Assembly: GCA_002363155.1 (NCBI GenBank)
Contig: DEWH01000017.1
Span: forward strand, 2,251 to 66,250
Direction of reading: 5' to 3'
DNA from: Ruminococcaceae bacterium UBA3215
GTDB taxonomy: Bacteria > Bacillota > Clostridia > Oscillospirales > Ruminococcaceae
DNA length: 64,000 nucleotides
Shown: positions 15,996 through 24,201 of the stretch, in pieces
How the letters are laid out: every line of letters starts with the position of its first letter
Position numbering within the stretch: position 1 is the first letter of the stretch
Program-made: the position numbers and the translations under genes
Notes under the pieces: model-generated
What the model saw: only the letters and a program-made list of their open reading frames with translations
Database searches by the model: none
What the model was told of the DNA's origin: nothing

Positions 15996-17492
15996 ATGAA
16001 AAACAAAGAGACGCTAAAGACTATGCGTCCGTCAAAAAGACGGCTGATACAGGTCTATGCCGCAGTGCTCTACAATGCGCACATCAGAGGGTTCATTGAA
16101 GGCAGGATCTATACCGGAAAGGCGAAAATAGCCTGTGTTCCGGGATTAAACTGCTATTCCTGCCCCGGTGCGGTGGGTTCCTGTCCGCTTGGGGCATTGC
16201 AGAACGCGCTCGCATATTCCGGCAAGACAGCGCCGTTCTATGTTTTCGGGATACTGATACTGTACGGTATAATTCTTGGCAGAACTATTTGCGGATTTTT
16301 CTGCCCTCTGGGACTTATACAGGAACTTCTGCACAAGATACCTACTCCGAAGATACCGAAGAACCGCATAACACGCGCACTCTCATATCTGAAATACATA
16401 ATACTTGCGGTGTTTGTCTGCGGAATCACGTTATGGTACGGCCTGGCGCACGATACCGCTGTTCCGGGATTCTGCAAGTATATCTGCCCGGCAGGCACAT
16501 CTGAGGGAGCTGCGGCTCTGCTTGCCAATCCCGCAAACGCGGAGGACTTCGGTATGCTCGGCATACTCTTCACCCGCAAGTTCATTATAATGCTGCTCAC
16601 AGCTCTTTTCTGCATTTTCTGTTACCGTGCTTTCTGCCGTTTTATATGCCCGCTGGGCGCAATATACAGTCTGTTCGGCAAGTTCAGCATAATCGGTGTA
16701 AAAGTCGATAAGAACCGCTGCAGCGGCTGCGGTGCATGTGTGAGGAACTGCGGTATGGACGTGCGGAAAGTCGGTGACCGGGAGTGCATAAACTGCGGAA
16801 AATGTATGGAAGTATGCGCACAGAAAGCTATCTCGATAAAAGCCGGCAGCTTTACTCTGAAAGCTCCGGAGGGCGGCTGTGCAGATGACATACCCGGCGC
16901 GGAAAAGAAAAGGAAGCTGTTTGAAAAAGTAACATGGTGTATAGCATTCGCTTCCCTTGCATTCGCACTTGTATGGTTCAACTTCCTTGACCCGTCATTG
17001 CAGAGAAATGAAGAACAGTCCGTACAGCAGGCACAGACCGCTGAAAGCGCAGAGATCCCGACAGGATATGAAGTCGGAAGCAAGCTGTCGGATTTTGAGA
17101 CGGAACTGTTCGACGGAAGCACATTCTCGATAAGCGCTTCAAAAGGAAAGCCTGTATTCATCAATCTCTGGGCGACATATTGCGGTCCGTGCGTCCGGGA
17201 ACTGCCGCTTTTCGAGGAACTGTACAGGGAGCACAAAGACGATATAACCATGGTTGCCGTGCATAATTCCGAACTGGACGATGACCCGGAAGCGTTCGCG
17301 AAGAAGAAAGGTCTTGATCTGCCATTTGCCGTAGATACGGAAGATAAAACAGTATGGAATGCGGTTGGCGGTACTGAATCTATGCCGCAGACGATAGTGC
17401 TGGACAGAAACGGAATTGTTATCTATAACAAGCGCGGTTCTGTGAAGAAAGAGCTTCTTGAATTGCTGTATCAGGAAGCATCAGCGCACTGA
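15996..17492 (+). CDS. NapH-like 4Fe-4S membrane protein fused to a TlpA-type thioredoxin domain
   Basis: 498 residues. The N-terminal half has membrane helices with repeated cysteine boxes: LNCYSCPGAVGSCPLGA, TICGFFCPLG, KYICPAG and RFICPLGAI, as in NapH/RdxA-type electron-transfer proteins. A two-cluster ferredoxin section follows (CSGCGACVRNC and CINCGKCMEVC, ~240-275). After one more helix (~310-328) comes an extracytoplasmic thioredoxin-like domain with WATYCGPCVREL near residue 395. The fusion suggests electrons pass from Fe-S clusters to a CXXC outside the membrane. ATG 15996 is used; a TTG nine bases earlier, overlapping the upstream gene, is possible. Confidence 0.85.
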   Translation: MKNKETLKTMRPSKRRLIQVYAAVLYNAHIRGFIEGRIYTGKAKIACVPGLNCYSCPGAVGSCPLGALQNALAYSGKTAPFYVFGILILYGIILGRTICGFFCPLGLIQELLHKIPTPKIPKNRITRALSYLKYIILAVFVCGITLWYGLAHDTAVPGFCKYICPAGTSEGAAALLANPANAEDFGMLGILFTRKFIIMLLTALFCIFCYRAFCRFICPLGAIYSLFGKFSIIGVKVDKNRCSGCGACVRNCGMDVRKVGDRECINCGKCMEVCAQKAISIKAGSFTLKAPEGGCADDIPGAEKKRKLFEKVTWCIAFASLAFALVWFNFLDPSLQRNEEQSVQQAQTAESAEIPTGYEVGSKLSDFETELFDGSTFSISASKGKPVFINLWATYCGPCVRELPLFEELYREHKDDITMVAVHNSELDDDPEAFAKKKGLDLPFAVDTEDKTVWNAVGGTESMPQTIVLDRNGIVIYNKRGSVKKELLELLYQEASAH

Positions 17493-17502
17493 ATCCTCAT
17501 TC

Positions 17503-17552
17503 AAAGCAGCACCCGCGGGACCGTTCATTGCAGTCATGGCGGGTGCTTTGCT
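17503..17552 (+). terminator. Terminator of the redox operon
   Basis: GCAGCACCCGC pairs with GCGGGTGCTTTGC across a 22-base loop. The T-run is short. Confidence 0.55.
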
Positions 17553-17609
17553 GTTTCAGAGGATCTTTCCCATGCAGAAACCCTGCCATAAACGTTTATG
17601 CACCGGTTC

Positions 17610-17638
17610 TTGACTTTTTCACTCTTTCGCGGTATAAT
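17610..17638 (+). promoter_or_regulatory. rmuC promoter
   Basis: TTGACT (17610-17615) and TATAAT (17633-17638) are 17 bases apart. Confidence 0.75.
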
Positions 17639-17669
17639 AATCAAAACAGTATAATATGGTGATGACAAA

Positions 17670-18974
17670 ATGGATTTTTTAACTATAATAATTGCAGTCT
17701 GCTCATGTCTTAATCTGATACTTCTTGCAGTTCTTTGCATCTTTACTGTCGGCAAAGACAGGACAAAGCAGATAAACTCAAAACTTTCAGAACTAAAAAA
17801 CACGGTTGAATCGGACAGCCGGGAGAATGCCAAGAACAACGCTGTTATTATCAGCACTCTCAAAAACAGCGACGATCAGATAAAAGAGACCGCAGCCGTT
17901 TTTTCCGGGCTTAAAGCAGATGTTCTCCAGAAGATGAACGATATCAATGTTGCAAATTCGGAAAGCACGATAAAGCTTATGAAGGAGAACAGCGAGCATT
18001 TTGCAAAGCTAAATGAAACGCTCACAGTCAGCATAGACAAGCTTCGTGCCGAAAACAAGGAAAGCCTTGATAAGATAAACGGCACAGTGAACGAGAAGCT
18101 GCAGGATACCCTCGACAAAAAGATCAACGAGTCATTCCGTACCGTAAACGAACAGCTTATCGGCATTTCAAAAGGTCTCGGAGAGATGCAGAGCGTAGCT
18201 TCAAATGTTTCCGATCTGAAAAAAGTGCTTTCAAATGTCAAGACGCGCGGAAATTTCGGAGAAGTCCAGCTTGAATCCGTACTGCAGGATATCCTTGCGC
18301 CGGATCAGTATGTGAAGCAGGCAGATATCCTTCATAACGGGACACAGGTCGACTTCGCTATCAGATTTCCCGGAACGGATAATGTTCCCGTATATCTGCC
18401 TATCGATTCAAAATTCCCCGGCGACAGCTATGAGGCGCTTGTTGATGCGCTCAGCAGCGGCAGCCGCGAAGATATCGACAGATGCAGGAAAAATTTACAG
18501 AATGTCATAAAAGCCGAAGCCAAAAGCATTCGCGACAAGTATATTTCACCGCCGGCTACTATGGATCTTGCCATAATGTTTCTGTCATCAGAGGGTCTGT
18601 ACTCCGAGATAGTCAGCACTCCGGGACTTGTTGCCGAGCTCCAGACCATGCGGATAAACGTCGCGGGACCATCGACTATGTCGGCTATGCTCAACAGCTT
18701 CCGCATCGGATTCCAGGCGCTTCGTATGCAGCAAAAGAGCGTGGAGATACAGCGTATTCTTGAAGCCGCAAAGAAAGAATTCGGCAGGTTCGGAACAGAG
18801 CTTGATGGTATGAGGAAAAATCTTAAAGCTACCGAAAACAAGCTGGATTCGCTGATAGGTACGAGAACGAATGCGATCAACAGAGCTCTCAGAGGTATAA
18901 CGGAACTCTCGGACGACGATCTCGCCGGAAAGCTGATCGACAGCGTTGCAAAGAATTCCGATGATGATGTATAA
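17670..18974 (+). CDS. rmuC: DNA recombination protein RmuC
   Basis: 434 residues. A single N-terminal membrane helix (~3-24) is followed by a long coiled coil (~30-190) and the RmuC nuclease-like domain, recognisable by GNFGEVQLESVL, QVDFAIRFPG, YLPIDSKFPGDSYEAL and LSSEGLYSEI. RmuC limits inversions and rearrangements between short repeats; the family is related to PD-(D/E)XK nucleases. It is monocistronic, with promoter and terminator close on either side. In a genome with many inverted repeats (see 38-56 kb) its role is relevant. Confidence 0.93.
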   Translation: MDFLTIIIAVCSCLNLILLAVLCIFTVGKDRTKQINSKLSELKNTVESDSRENAKNNAVIISTLKNSDDQIKETAAVFSGLKADVLQKMNDINVANSESTIKLMKENSEHFAKLNETLTVSIDKLRAENKESLDKINGTVNEKLQDTLDKKINESFRTVNEQLIGISKGLGEMQSVASNVSDLKKVLSNVKTRGNFGEVQLESVLQDILAPDQYVKQADILHNGTQVDFAIRFPGTDNVPVYLPIDSKFPGDSYEALVDALSSGSREDIDRCRKNLQNVIKAEAKSIRDKYISPPATMDLAIMFLSSEGLYSEIVSTPGLVAELQTMRINVAGPSTMSAMLNSFRIGFQALRMQQKSVEIQRILEAAKKEFGRFGTELDGMRKNLKATENKLDSLIGTRTNAINRALRGITELSDDDLAGKLIDSVAKNSDDDV

Positions 18975-18979
18975 ACCGA

Positions 18980-19016
18980 AAAACCGCGGGAAGATAACGT
19001 AGCTTCCCGCGGTTTT
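18980..19016. terminator. Terminator shared by rmuC and the converging flavodoxin gene
   Basis: AAAACCGCGGGAAG and its complement flank a nine-base loop. T-runs are available on both strands. Confidence 0.85.
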
Positions 19017-19036
19017 ATCATGTCATTTTCTGAACT

Positions 19037-20650
19037 TTACCCCTCCGCGATATGCGCCGGATACCATTTCTCAAACCATACCGTGAACACTCCCATGAGT
19101 GCGGTACATCCGTTGCAGACTATCAGAGAAACAACATTCAGACCCGCCGAATGCATCAAAAACGCGGCAAATGCAAGAATTATATACAGCACGCCCCAGG
19201 CTGCCGCAAGTATTTTGTTCGTTCTTACGAAAAGGGGATTTTCAAGTGCTTCATTTCCGCCGTAATTGTACTTGACATACGCGGCGCAGAGCGGTTCGCG
19301 GGTAAATGCCGATATCAGCCACATCAGTCCGAATGCAAGATCACCGGTATCACAGGCAAGATTGGAATTGCCGGTCACGAGCGCGAATACAGACAGTGCG
19401 GAGACACAGGCTGCCGAAAGTCTGTCGTAGAGCGTAATTTCATGCTTGAACATCACTATCGGCATGAGCGCACATACGCCTATCGTGATGATAGAACCGA
19501 CAAATGAATCTATCGACACCGCTATCCACATCGTTATCCACATGGTGAGCAGCACGGCAAGCTGCGGTTTTTTGAGTGCGCCGTTTTTCGGAACGGGTTC
19601 GGAGTACTGCTTATCCTGTCCGAAAAACTCGTCCCAGTGTATCATCAGGGAGAAGTCTCCTTTTACAGTGTAAAGATGATCTCCGAGAGCCTTTGTACCG
19701 CTCAGCTTTTTGGCAGCGATGTCCTTCCACACCTGCCAGGGAGTGTCTATCCGTGTCGTGGCAGTAAGGGAACCGTCGGTAAGAACGCGGCTGCCGTCCT
19801 TTGTAAGTTCGATCTGATATGTTTTTCCGAGATCGGTGTAGCAGATCTCAAGTACCCGGTCTTTCCCGTCATATCGGTTCTTATTATAGAGCGCAGCCAT
19901 CTGCCGGGTGAAGGAAAGGCTCTCTTCCGCCTTTTCGCCTGTACGGCGGTCAATGCCCCAGCTCGCGTCCGCCATTTCCTCGAATACTTCTTTCGGATAA
20001 AGAAGCTCGCCGAGATGTGCACGGGTATCCGCGGTGATCGCACCCTGTGCGTACTCCTTTCCGGCGGTTCTGACATAACCGAGGTACTCGTCAGTCCGCT
20101 CCGACAGCTCCGGTACAGAGAACAGCTCACCCTGTCCGCAGAATATGGCTTCATACTCACCTTTGCCGCAGATGTGATCGAACATTCCTCTTACCGCGTC
20201 GTAATTCCCGGCCGCCGACCAGAAACCGCAGGTCGATATCACCGCAAACTTCTTTCCGGACATATCGTATCGTGCAGGGTGACTTCCGCTTCCTACGCTG
20301 TCGGTTCTGTCCTCCATAAACGGCAGCACCATAGGAAGCATACGGTCTATCATATCTTTGAGAACACCGGGAACGCTGAAATAATAGAGCGGGAAGCTGT
20401 ATATCACCATGTCAGCTTCAACAATCTTCTGTATTATCGCTGTCATATCGTCATTCGTGACGCATTTTCCCGGAGTTGCCTTCCAGCAGACGAAACAGCC
20501 TTTACAGCCCTTTATATTCTTCTCTTGCAGATGTACGATCTCTGTGCTGTTATCAGAGACTTCATTCATTCCTTCAACGAATGCTTTCGTCAGTTTAAGG
20601 GAATTGCTTTTCTCTCCCTTCGGACTTCCGTTGAGTATAAGTATTTTCAT
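19037..20650 (-). CDS. Flavodoxin-fold NAD(P)H-dependent oxidoreductase with SCP2-like and membrane C-terminus
   Basis: 537 residues. The first ~190 are an NADPH-dependent FMN reductase/flavodoxin-like fold (ILILNGSPKGEKSNS; GCKGCFVCW; YSFPLYYFSVPGVLKDMIDR). A central region (~235-350) resembles an SCP2-like module (YQIELTKDGSRVLT ... SGTKALGDHLYTVKGDFSLM). The last ~170 residues hold about five membrane helices. Its start overlaps the padR stop by four bases, so it is the regulated partner of that PadR repressor. A role in quinone, flavin or toxic-compound reduction is likely but unproven. Confidence 0.8.
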   Translation of the reverse strand: MKILILNGSPKGEKSNSLKLTKAFVEGMNEVSDNSTEIVHLQEKNIKGCKGCFVCWKATPGKCVTNDDMTAIIQKIVEADMVIYSFPLYYFSVPGVLKDMIDRMLPMVLPFMEDRTDSVGSGSHPARYDMSGKKFAVISTCGFWSAAGNYDAVRGMFDHICGKGEYEAIFCGQGELFSVPELSERTDEYLGYVRTAGKEYAQGAITADTRAHLGELLYPKEVFEEMADASWGIDRRTGEKAEESLSFTRQMAALYNKNRYDGKDRVLEICYTDLGKTYQIELTKDGSRVLTDGSLTATTRIDTPWQVWKDIAAKKLSGTKALGDHLYTVKGDFSLMIHWDEFFGQDKQYSEPVPKNGALKKPQLAVLLTMWITMWIAVSIDSFVGSIITIGVCALMPIVMFKHEITLYDRLSAACVSALSVFALVTGNSNLACDTGDLAFGLMWLISAFTREPLCAAYVKYNYGGNEALENPLFVRTNKILAAAWGVLYIILAFAAFLMHSAGLNVVSLIVCNGCTALMGVFTVWFEKWYPAHIAEG

Positions 20651-21189
20651 TCTTTATTCTCTCCAATCATTTCAATGCACTTACCGCACCATTCCTCAAG
20701 CATTTTCATGTACATTTTTCCGTATTCCACAGTCATCTGCCAGTAGAGCGCATTCTCCGGCGAGCTGACATACTGTGCGTATGACAAGGCAGATTCCGTG
20801 GGTTTGTCCAGACTTCTGCCGAACTGCATTACCTCTTCCCGTACGGTATTAAAGAATGCAATATTCTCCTCTGCCGGAAGCTCACCGCGGAAGAATGTGA
20901 GCATAAGGAGTCTGCTTCGGGTATCAAGGCACGACTCTGTACGAAGCCAGCGGATAAGCTCATCTTTCCCGGCATCGGTTATCGAAAAAAGCTTCTTATC
21001 CGGTCTTCCCTCCCCTTTTATTGCGGTATCCGTGACAAAACCGCTCTTTTTGAGAGTCTGGAGTTCCCGGTAGATCTGACTTGTCTGTGCTGTCCAGAAA
21101 TAGTTCAGAGAATCTCTGAACACCTCCATTATCTGATAGCCGGTCATACTTCCGTAATTGAGCAGACCGAGAATACCGTGTTTAAGCAT
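20647..21189 (-). CDS. PadR-family transcriptional regulator
   Basis: 180 residues with the PadR winged helix (ILGLLNYGSMTGYQIMEVFRD ... QIYRELQTLKKSGFV) followed by the Vir_act_alpha_C-type helical dimerisation region. AGGAGG lies just before the ATG. The promoter directly upstream has a perfect 7-2-7 palindrome next to the -10 box, so autorepression is likely. It is co-transcribed with the flavodoxin-like gene, which is probably induced when a small ligand releases PadR. Confidence 0.92.
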   Translation of the reverse strand: MLKHGILGLLNYGSMTGYQIMEVFRDSLNYFWTAQTSQIYRELQTLKKSGFVTDTAIKGEGRPDKKLFSITDAGKDELIRWLRTESCLDTRSRLLMLTFFRGELPAEENIAFFNTVREEVMQFGRSLDKPTESALSYAQYVSSPENALYWQMTVEYGKMYMKMLEEWCGKCIEMIGENKE

Positions 21190-21203
21190 GTTCCTTCCTC
21201 CTT

Positions 21204-21219
21204 ATTCCACTTGTGGAAT
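21204..21219. promoter_or_regulatory. PadR operator palindrome
   Basis: ATTCCAC-TT-GTGGAAT is a perfect inverted repeat immediately downstream of the -10 box (21220-21225, minus strand). It covers the predicted transcription start, the position expected for repression. Confidence 0.75.
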
Positions 21220-21248
21220 ATTATACATCATTCTTTTCAGTTTGTCAA
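21220..21248 (-). promoter_or_regulatory. Promoter of padR-flavodoxin operon
   Basis: On the minus strand TTGACA (21243-21248) and TATAAT (21220-21225) are both perfect and 17 bases apart. Confidence 0.85.
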
Positions 21249-21297
21249 GTGCTTTCCGGATATGGTTGATGCATCTGTAAGAATTATCCGTGCGGAA

Positions 21298-21326
21298 TTG
21301 ACATATTTATAATAACATGGTATAAT
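21298..21326 (+). promoter_or_regulatory. cysK promoter
   Basis: TTGACA (21298-21303) and TATAAT (21321-21326) are both perfect and 17 bases apart. The start codon is about 170 nt beyond the predicted transcription start, leaving room for a long leader. Confidence 0.8.
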
Positions 21327-21347
21327 GTAAAATAATATTATATTTTT

Positions 21348-21463
21348 CCCCGGATTACTCACCCAAAAAACGGGTGCAGCGTCACGCTGCCGCGGGTCAA
21401 GGGCGCGCAGCCCTTGTGCCGTCTGCAAAGACAGCGCGTATGTGCCCTGGTTATTTATCCGGG
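21348..21463 (+). ncRNA. Structured multi-hairpin leader of cysK (candidate regulatory RNA or repeat)
   Basis: CCCGGAT (21349-21355) pairs at long range with ATCCGGG (21457-21463). Inside lie GCAGCGT/CGCTGC (21376-21390), CAAGGGC-GCGCA-GCCCTTG (21398-21416) and GTCT-GCAA-AGAC (21421-21432). The core 21372-21440 aligns with the minus strand of 59105-59171, where the same three stems are formed from changed base pairs. No known riboswitch core was recognised. Function unknown. Confidence 0.65.
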
Positions 21464-21503
21464 TAGTCACACAATATTATTGCATACAGAAGAAGGAGAA
21501 AAA

Positions 21504-22406
21504 ATGTATTACACAAATGTTCTTGATCTGATCGGCAATACCCCTCTGCTCAGTCTGGAGCAGAGCACCGGACTGCAGATCTACGCTAAAGCAGAGTTTT
21601 TAAATCCCGGCGGAAGCATAAAAGACCGCATAGCTCTCAATATGATCGAGGAAGCGGAAAAGGACGGGCGGCTAAGACCCGGAATGACGATCATCGAACC
21701 TACCTCCGGAAATACCGGTATCGGGCTTGCGCTCTGCGGTGTACGGAAAGGCTACCGCGTTATCATCGTAATGCCGGAAAACATGAGCGAGGAACGCAAA
21801 AAGATCATACGCGCGCTCGGAGCGGAACTTGTACTTACAGATCCGAAACTGAGCATCGGCGGTTCCGTGGACAAGGCGCTGGAGATCGCAGGAAGCTCGG
21901 AGGACTACTTCGTACCCCAGCAGTTCCAGAATCCCGCAAATCCGCAGACGCACTACCGCACAACTGCCGTTGAACTTGTCGAACAGCTCGGCAAGAAGAT
22001 CGACGTCTATGTATCCGGCGTTGGAAGCGGAGGCACTTTACAGGGAATTGCCCAGTACCTCCTCGAACAGAACCCGGACTGCAAGATCGTCGCAGTTGAG
22101 CCTCTCCACGTTTCCGCGCTTCTCGGAGATGAACCCGGTCTGCACCAGATACAGGGAATAGGCGACGGTTTTATTCCGGATATCCTCGATACATCTATCA
22201 TTACGGATATAATCGAAGTCTCCGATGATGACGCTATCAACACCGCACGCGAACTTGCAAGGATACAGGGATTGCTTGTCGGTACATCTTCCGGCGCCAA
22301 TGTATGGGCAGCGAAGAAGATATCCGAGAAATACGGCAGGGATAAAGTCATCGCAACTGTTCTTGCTGACCGCGCGGAAAGATATTTCAGCACATCTCTT
22401 ATATAA
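21504..22406 (+). CDS. cysK: Cysteine synthase (O-acetylserine sulfhydrylase)
   Basis: 300 residues from ATG 21504 with AAGGAG just upstream. PLP-dependent fold-type II enzyme that makes cysteine from O-acetylserine and sulfide. The PLP lysine lies in NPGGSIKDRIA near residue 41, the substrate loop in EPTSGNTGIGLA, the phosphate-binding loop in GVGSGGTLQGI and the C-terminal SSGANVWA. Length is normal. It is expressed alone from a consensus promoter behind a structured leader that may control it. Confidence 0.93.
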   Translation: MYYTNVLDLIGNTPLLSLEQSTGLQIYAKAEFLNPGGSIKDRIALNMIEEAEKDGRLRPGMTIIEPTSGNTGIGLALCGVRKGYRVIIVMPENMSEERKKIIRALGAELVLTDPKLSIGGSVDKALEIAGSSEDYFVPQQFQNPANPQTHYRTTAVELVEQLGKKIDVYVSGVGSGGTLQGIAQYLLEQNPDCKIVAVEPLHVSALLGDEPGLHQIQGIGDGFIPDILDTSIITDIIEVSDDDAINTARELARIQGLLVGTSSGANVWAAKKISEKYGRDKVIATVLADRAERYFSTSLI

Positions 22407-22464
22407 GCAGTTTACACTCAATATCACAGTATGGTATAATCAACGTAAAGAAATCCATGATAAA

Positions 22465-22512
22465 AATGCAGACCTGACAGGTAAAACTCCCGACAGATCT
22501 GCATTATTTCAT
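22465..22512. terminator. Possible terminator between converging genes
   Basis: AATGCAGA and TCTGCATT enclose a 25-base loop with weak inner pairing. The T-run is poor. Confidence 0.35.
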
Positions 22513-22540
22513 ATACAGAAAAGTGATACGGTATATTTAT

Positions 22541-23986
22541 TCAATGTTTTTCAGACAGAAGCAGATATCCGCGTATCAGATTGGAAAGGAAATAAAGCAC
22601 AGCGCATTCATTTTCCTGCCAGATACGGAAACGGCGCTTTACACCGCATATCAGATACCCGTCAGTAACTTCCCCGCTGCCCGTTCGTATGATCATTACC
22701 GAACTTAAACCCCGGCTTTTCAGAGCATCATAAAGAAGCGGACATTTCTTCTCGATTTCAGAAATGTCGCTGGACGTATACAGATCTTCTCCGCCAAGTT
22801 CCGTGATATCGGATACGTCAAGAGCAAGCTGTTCGTCGGTGACAGATCTCAGCCTGTTTTCACTGTCAGCAAAATAAAGATCCGGTATCTGAAGAAAATC
22901 CGTCAGAAATGTAAGAACCGACCTCATCTTCTGACGCAGTGTATTACCGCGCTCAAAAAGCTTCTGCAGCTTTATCATATCGTCATAAATATTGTGCTTG
23001 ACCAGCTTTTTGATCTCGATGTCACGGTGTTTATCCGCCCGGTATATAGCATAGCAGTTGCGCCCCTTGTTTTTTCCGAGATAAAGCATTTTATCCGTAA
23101 GCGCAAACAGATCGGAGTAGTTCTCCGCATCTTCCGGGAAAGATGCACAGCCCGCAGTACAGGTAACAAATGTACTTCCCGAATCAAGGCTCACATCCTG
23201 CCTCAGAACACCGCTGTTCTCGTAAAGATCCTTAAAGAATCCCTGCTTCGCCGAAAGCTCAGTATCCCGAATGTCTATCATCAGAAGCTCATCGCCGCCG
23301 AAACGCCCGACAATTCCGTTCTCGCCCAGTTTTCCCGCAAGAGATCCAGTCACAGCCTTGAGCACGGTGTCACCTGCTTCATGTCCGAATGTATCGTTGA
23401 TATACTTGAAATTATCCAGATCAATTATTGCGAATGTGAAAGGAGTCCCGGAAGATATAAGCGAATGTACAAAGTTTATGGCATACATTCGGGAAATAAT
23501 GCCGGTAAGCGGATCAAGTACCTCGTCCAGAGGAGTCTCGTCAAGAAGCTTGTCAAAGAAATGGATACGGCGAAGTTTTTCTACGGTATAAACTGCCTGC
23601 TGATCTTCCGAACGCTTCTGTCTTCTCAGCACATCGGTAATATCGACAAAGCTTCCTACAAGACCGACTATCTTGTCGCCTTCATAAAGAGGTCTCTTCG
23701 ATGCGATTATATCCCTTTCCTCTCCGCGCACTATACATTTTCCGTGTACTTTGTAAGTTGATCTGCCTTTCAGTACACGAAGCTCGTCCTGCTTATAAGG
23801 CTCCGGATCATTGTGCCAGCCCATATCTTCATCTGTTTTCCCGATAAGCACATCTGCGGATTCAAAGCCGTAAAAATCGAGGAATGCCTGATTTACACCG
23901 AGAAAACGGCGTTCGCTGTCTTTCCAGAATACACAGTCCTGAGATGTATTTATTATGCTGTCAAACAACTCAACCGTCATGTTCAT
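22541..23986 (-). CDS. PAS-GGDEF signalling protein (putative diguanylate cyclase)
   Basis: 481 residues, no membrane helix, so cytoplasmic. PAS domain ~5-115 (DCVFWKDSERRFLGVNQAFL ... SFVDITDVLRRQ), then a GGDEF domain ~140-305 with FAIIDLDNFKYINDTFGHEAGD and the active-site loop GRFGGDELLM (GGDEL instead of GGDEF). No RxxD inhibitory site is seen before the loop. The C-terminal ~150 residues are a helical region without a recognised domain. It probably makes cyclic di-GMP in response to a PAS-sensed cue; no c-di-GMP effector was found in the window. Confidence 0.85.
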   Translation of the reverse strand: MNMTVELFDSIINTSQDCVFWKDSERRFLGVNQAFLDFYGFESADVLIGKTDEDMGWHNDPEPYKQDELRVLKGRSTYKVHGKCIVRGEERDIIASKRPLYEGDKIVGLVGSFVDITDVLRRQKRSEDQQAVYTVEKLRRIHFFDKLLDETPLDEVLDPLTGIISRMYAINFVHSLISSGTPFTFAIIDLDNFKYINDTFGHEAGDTVLKAVTGSLAGKLGENGIVGRFGGDELLMIDIRDTELSAKQGFFKDLYENSGVLRQDVSLDSGSTFVTCTAGCASFPEDAENYSDLFALTDKMLYLGKNKGRNCYAIYRADKHRDIEIKKLVKHNIYDDMIKLQKLFERGNTLRQKMRSVLTFLTDFLQIPDLYFADSENRLRSVTDEQLALDVSDITELGGEDLYTSSDISEIEKKCPLLYDALKSRGLSSVMIIRTGSGEVTDGYLICGVKRRFRIWQENECAVLYFLSNLIRGYLLLSEKH

Positions 23987-24088
23987 AAAAAATCACCTTA
24001 TTAATGACAGGATACCGCAAATCGGTTTTCCGGGAATGATGTAATATTATCAAGTCCTGTCAGTCTGTTTCAATTTAACATAAATCAT

Positions 24089-24117
24089 ATTATAGCACAC
24101 TTCCGTATAAAAATCAA
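24089..24117 (-). promoter_or_regulatory. Promoter of the PAS-GGDEF gene
   Basis: On the minus strand TTGATT (24112-24117) and TATAAT (24089-24094) are 17 bases apart. The leader contains an outer stem ACAGGA/TCCTGT (about 24006-24061). Confidence 0.7.
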
Positions 24118-24145
24118 GTTAAGAATCTAACGCACTGCCGTAAGC

Positions 24146-24190
24146 AAAACCGACCGACGCACAGGAGAATGCACCGGTCGGTTTATTGGT
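24146..24190. terminator. Terminator of the GNAT operon
   Basis: AAACCGACCG and CGGTCGGTTT enclose an 18-base loop. It ends the minus-strand operon just past 24202. Confidence 0.65.
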
Positions 24191-24201
24191 TTTAAGTATT
24201 A

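Noticed and set aside
19637..20746. 369-residue plus-strand frame
   Set aside because: Runs antisense through the flavodoxin-like gene, whose motifs, ribosome site and overlap with padR are clear.
21348..21463. T-box riboswitch before cysK (GGGTG...CCGCGGG resembles the T-box sequence)
   Set aside because: There is no room for stem I, no continuous AGGGTGGNACCGCG, and the second copy before mrnC lacks the resemblance.
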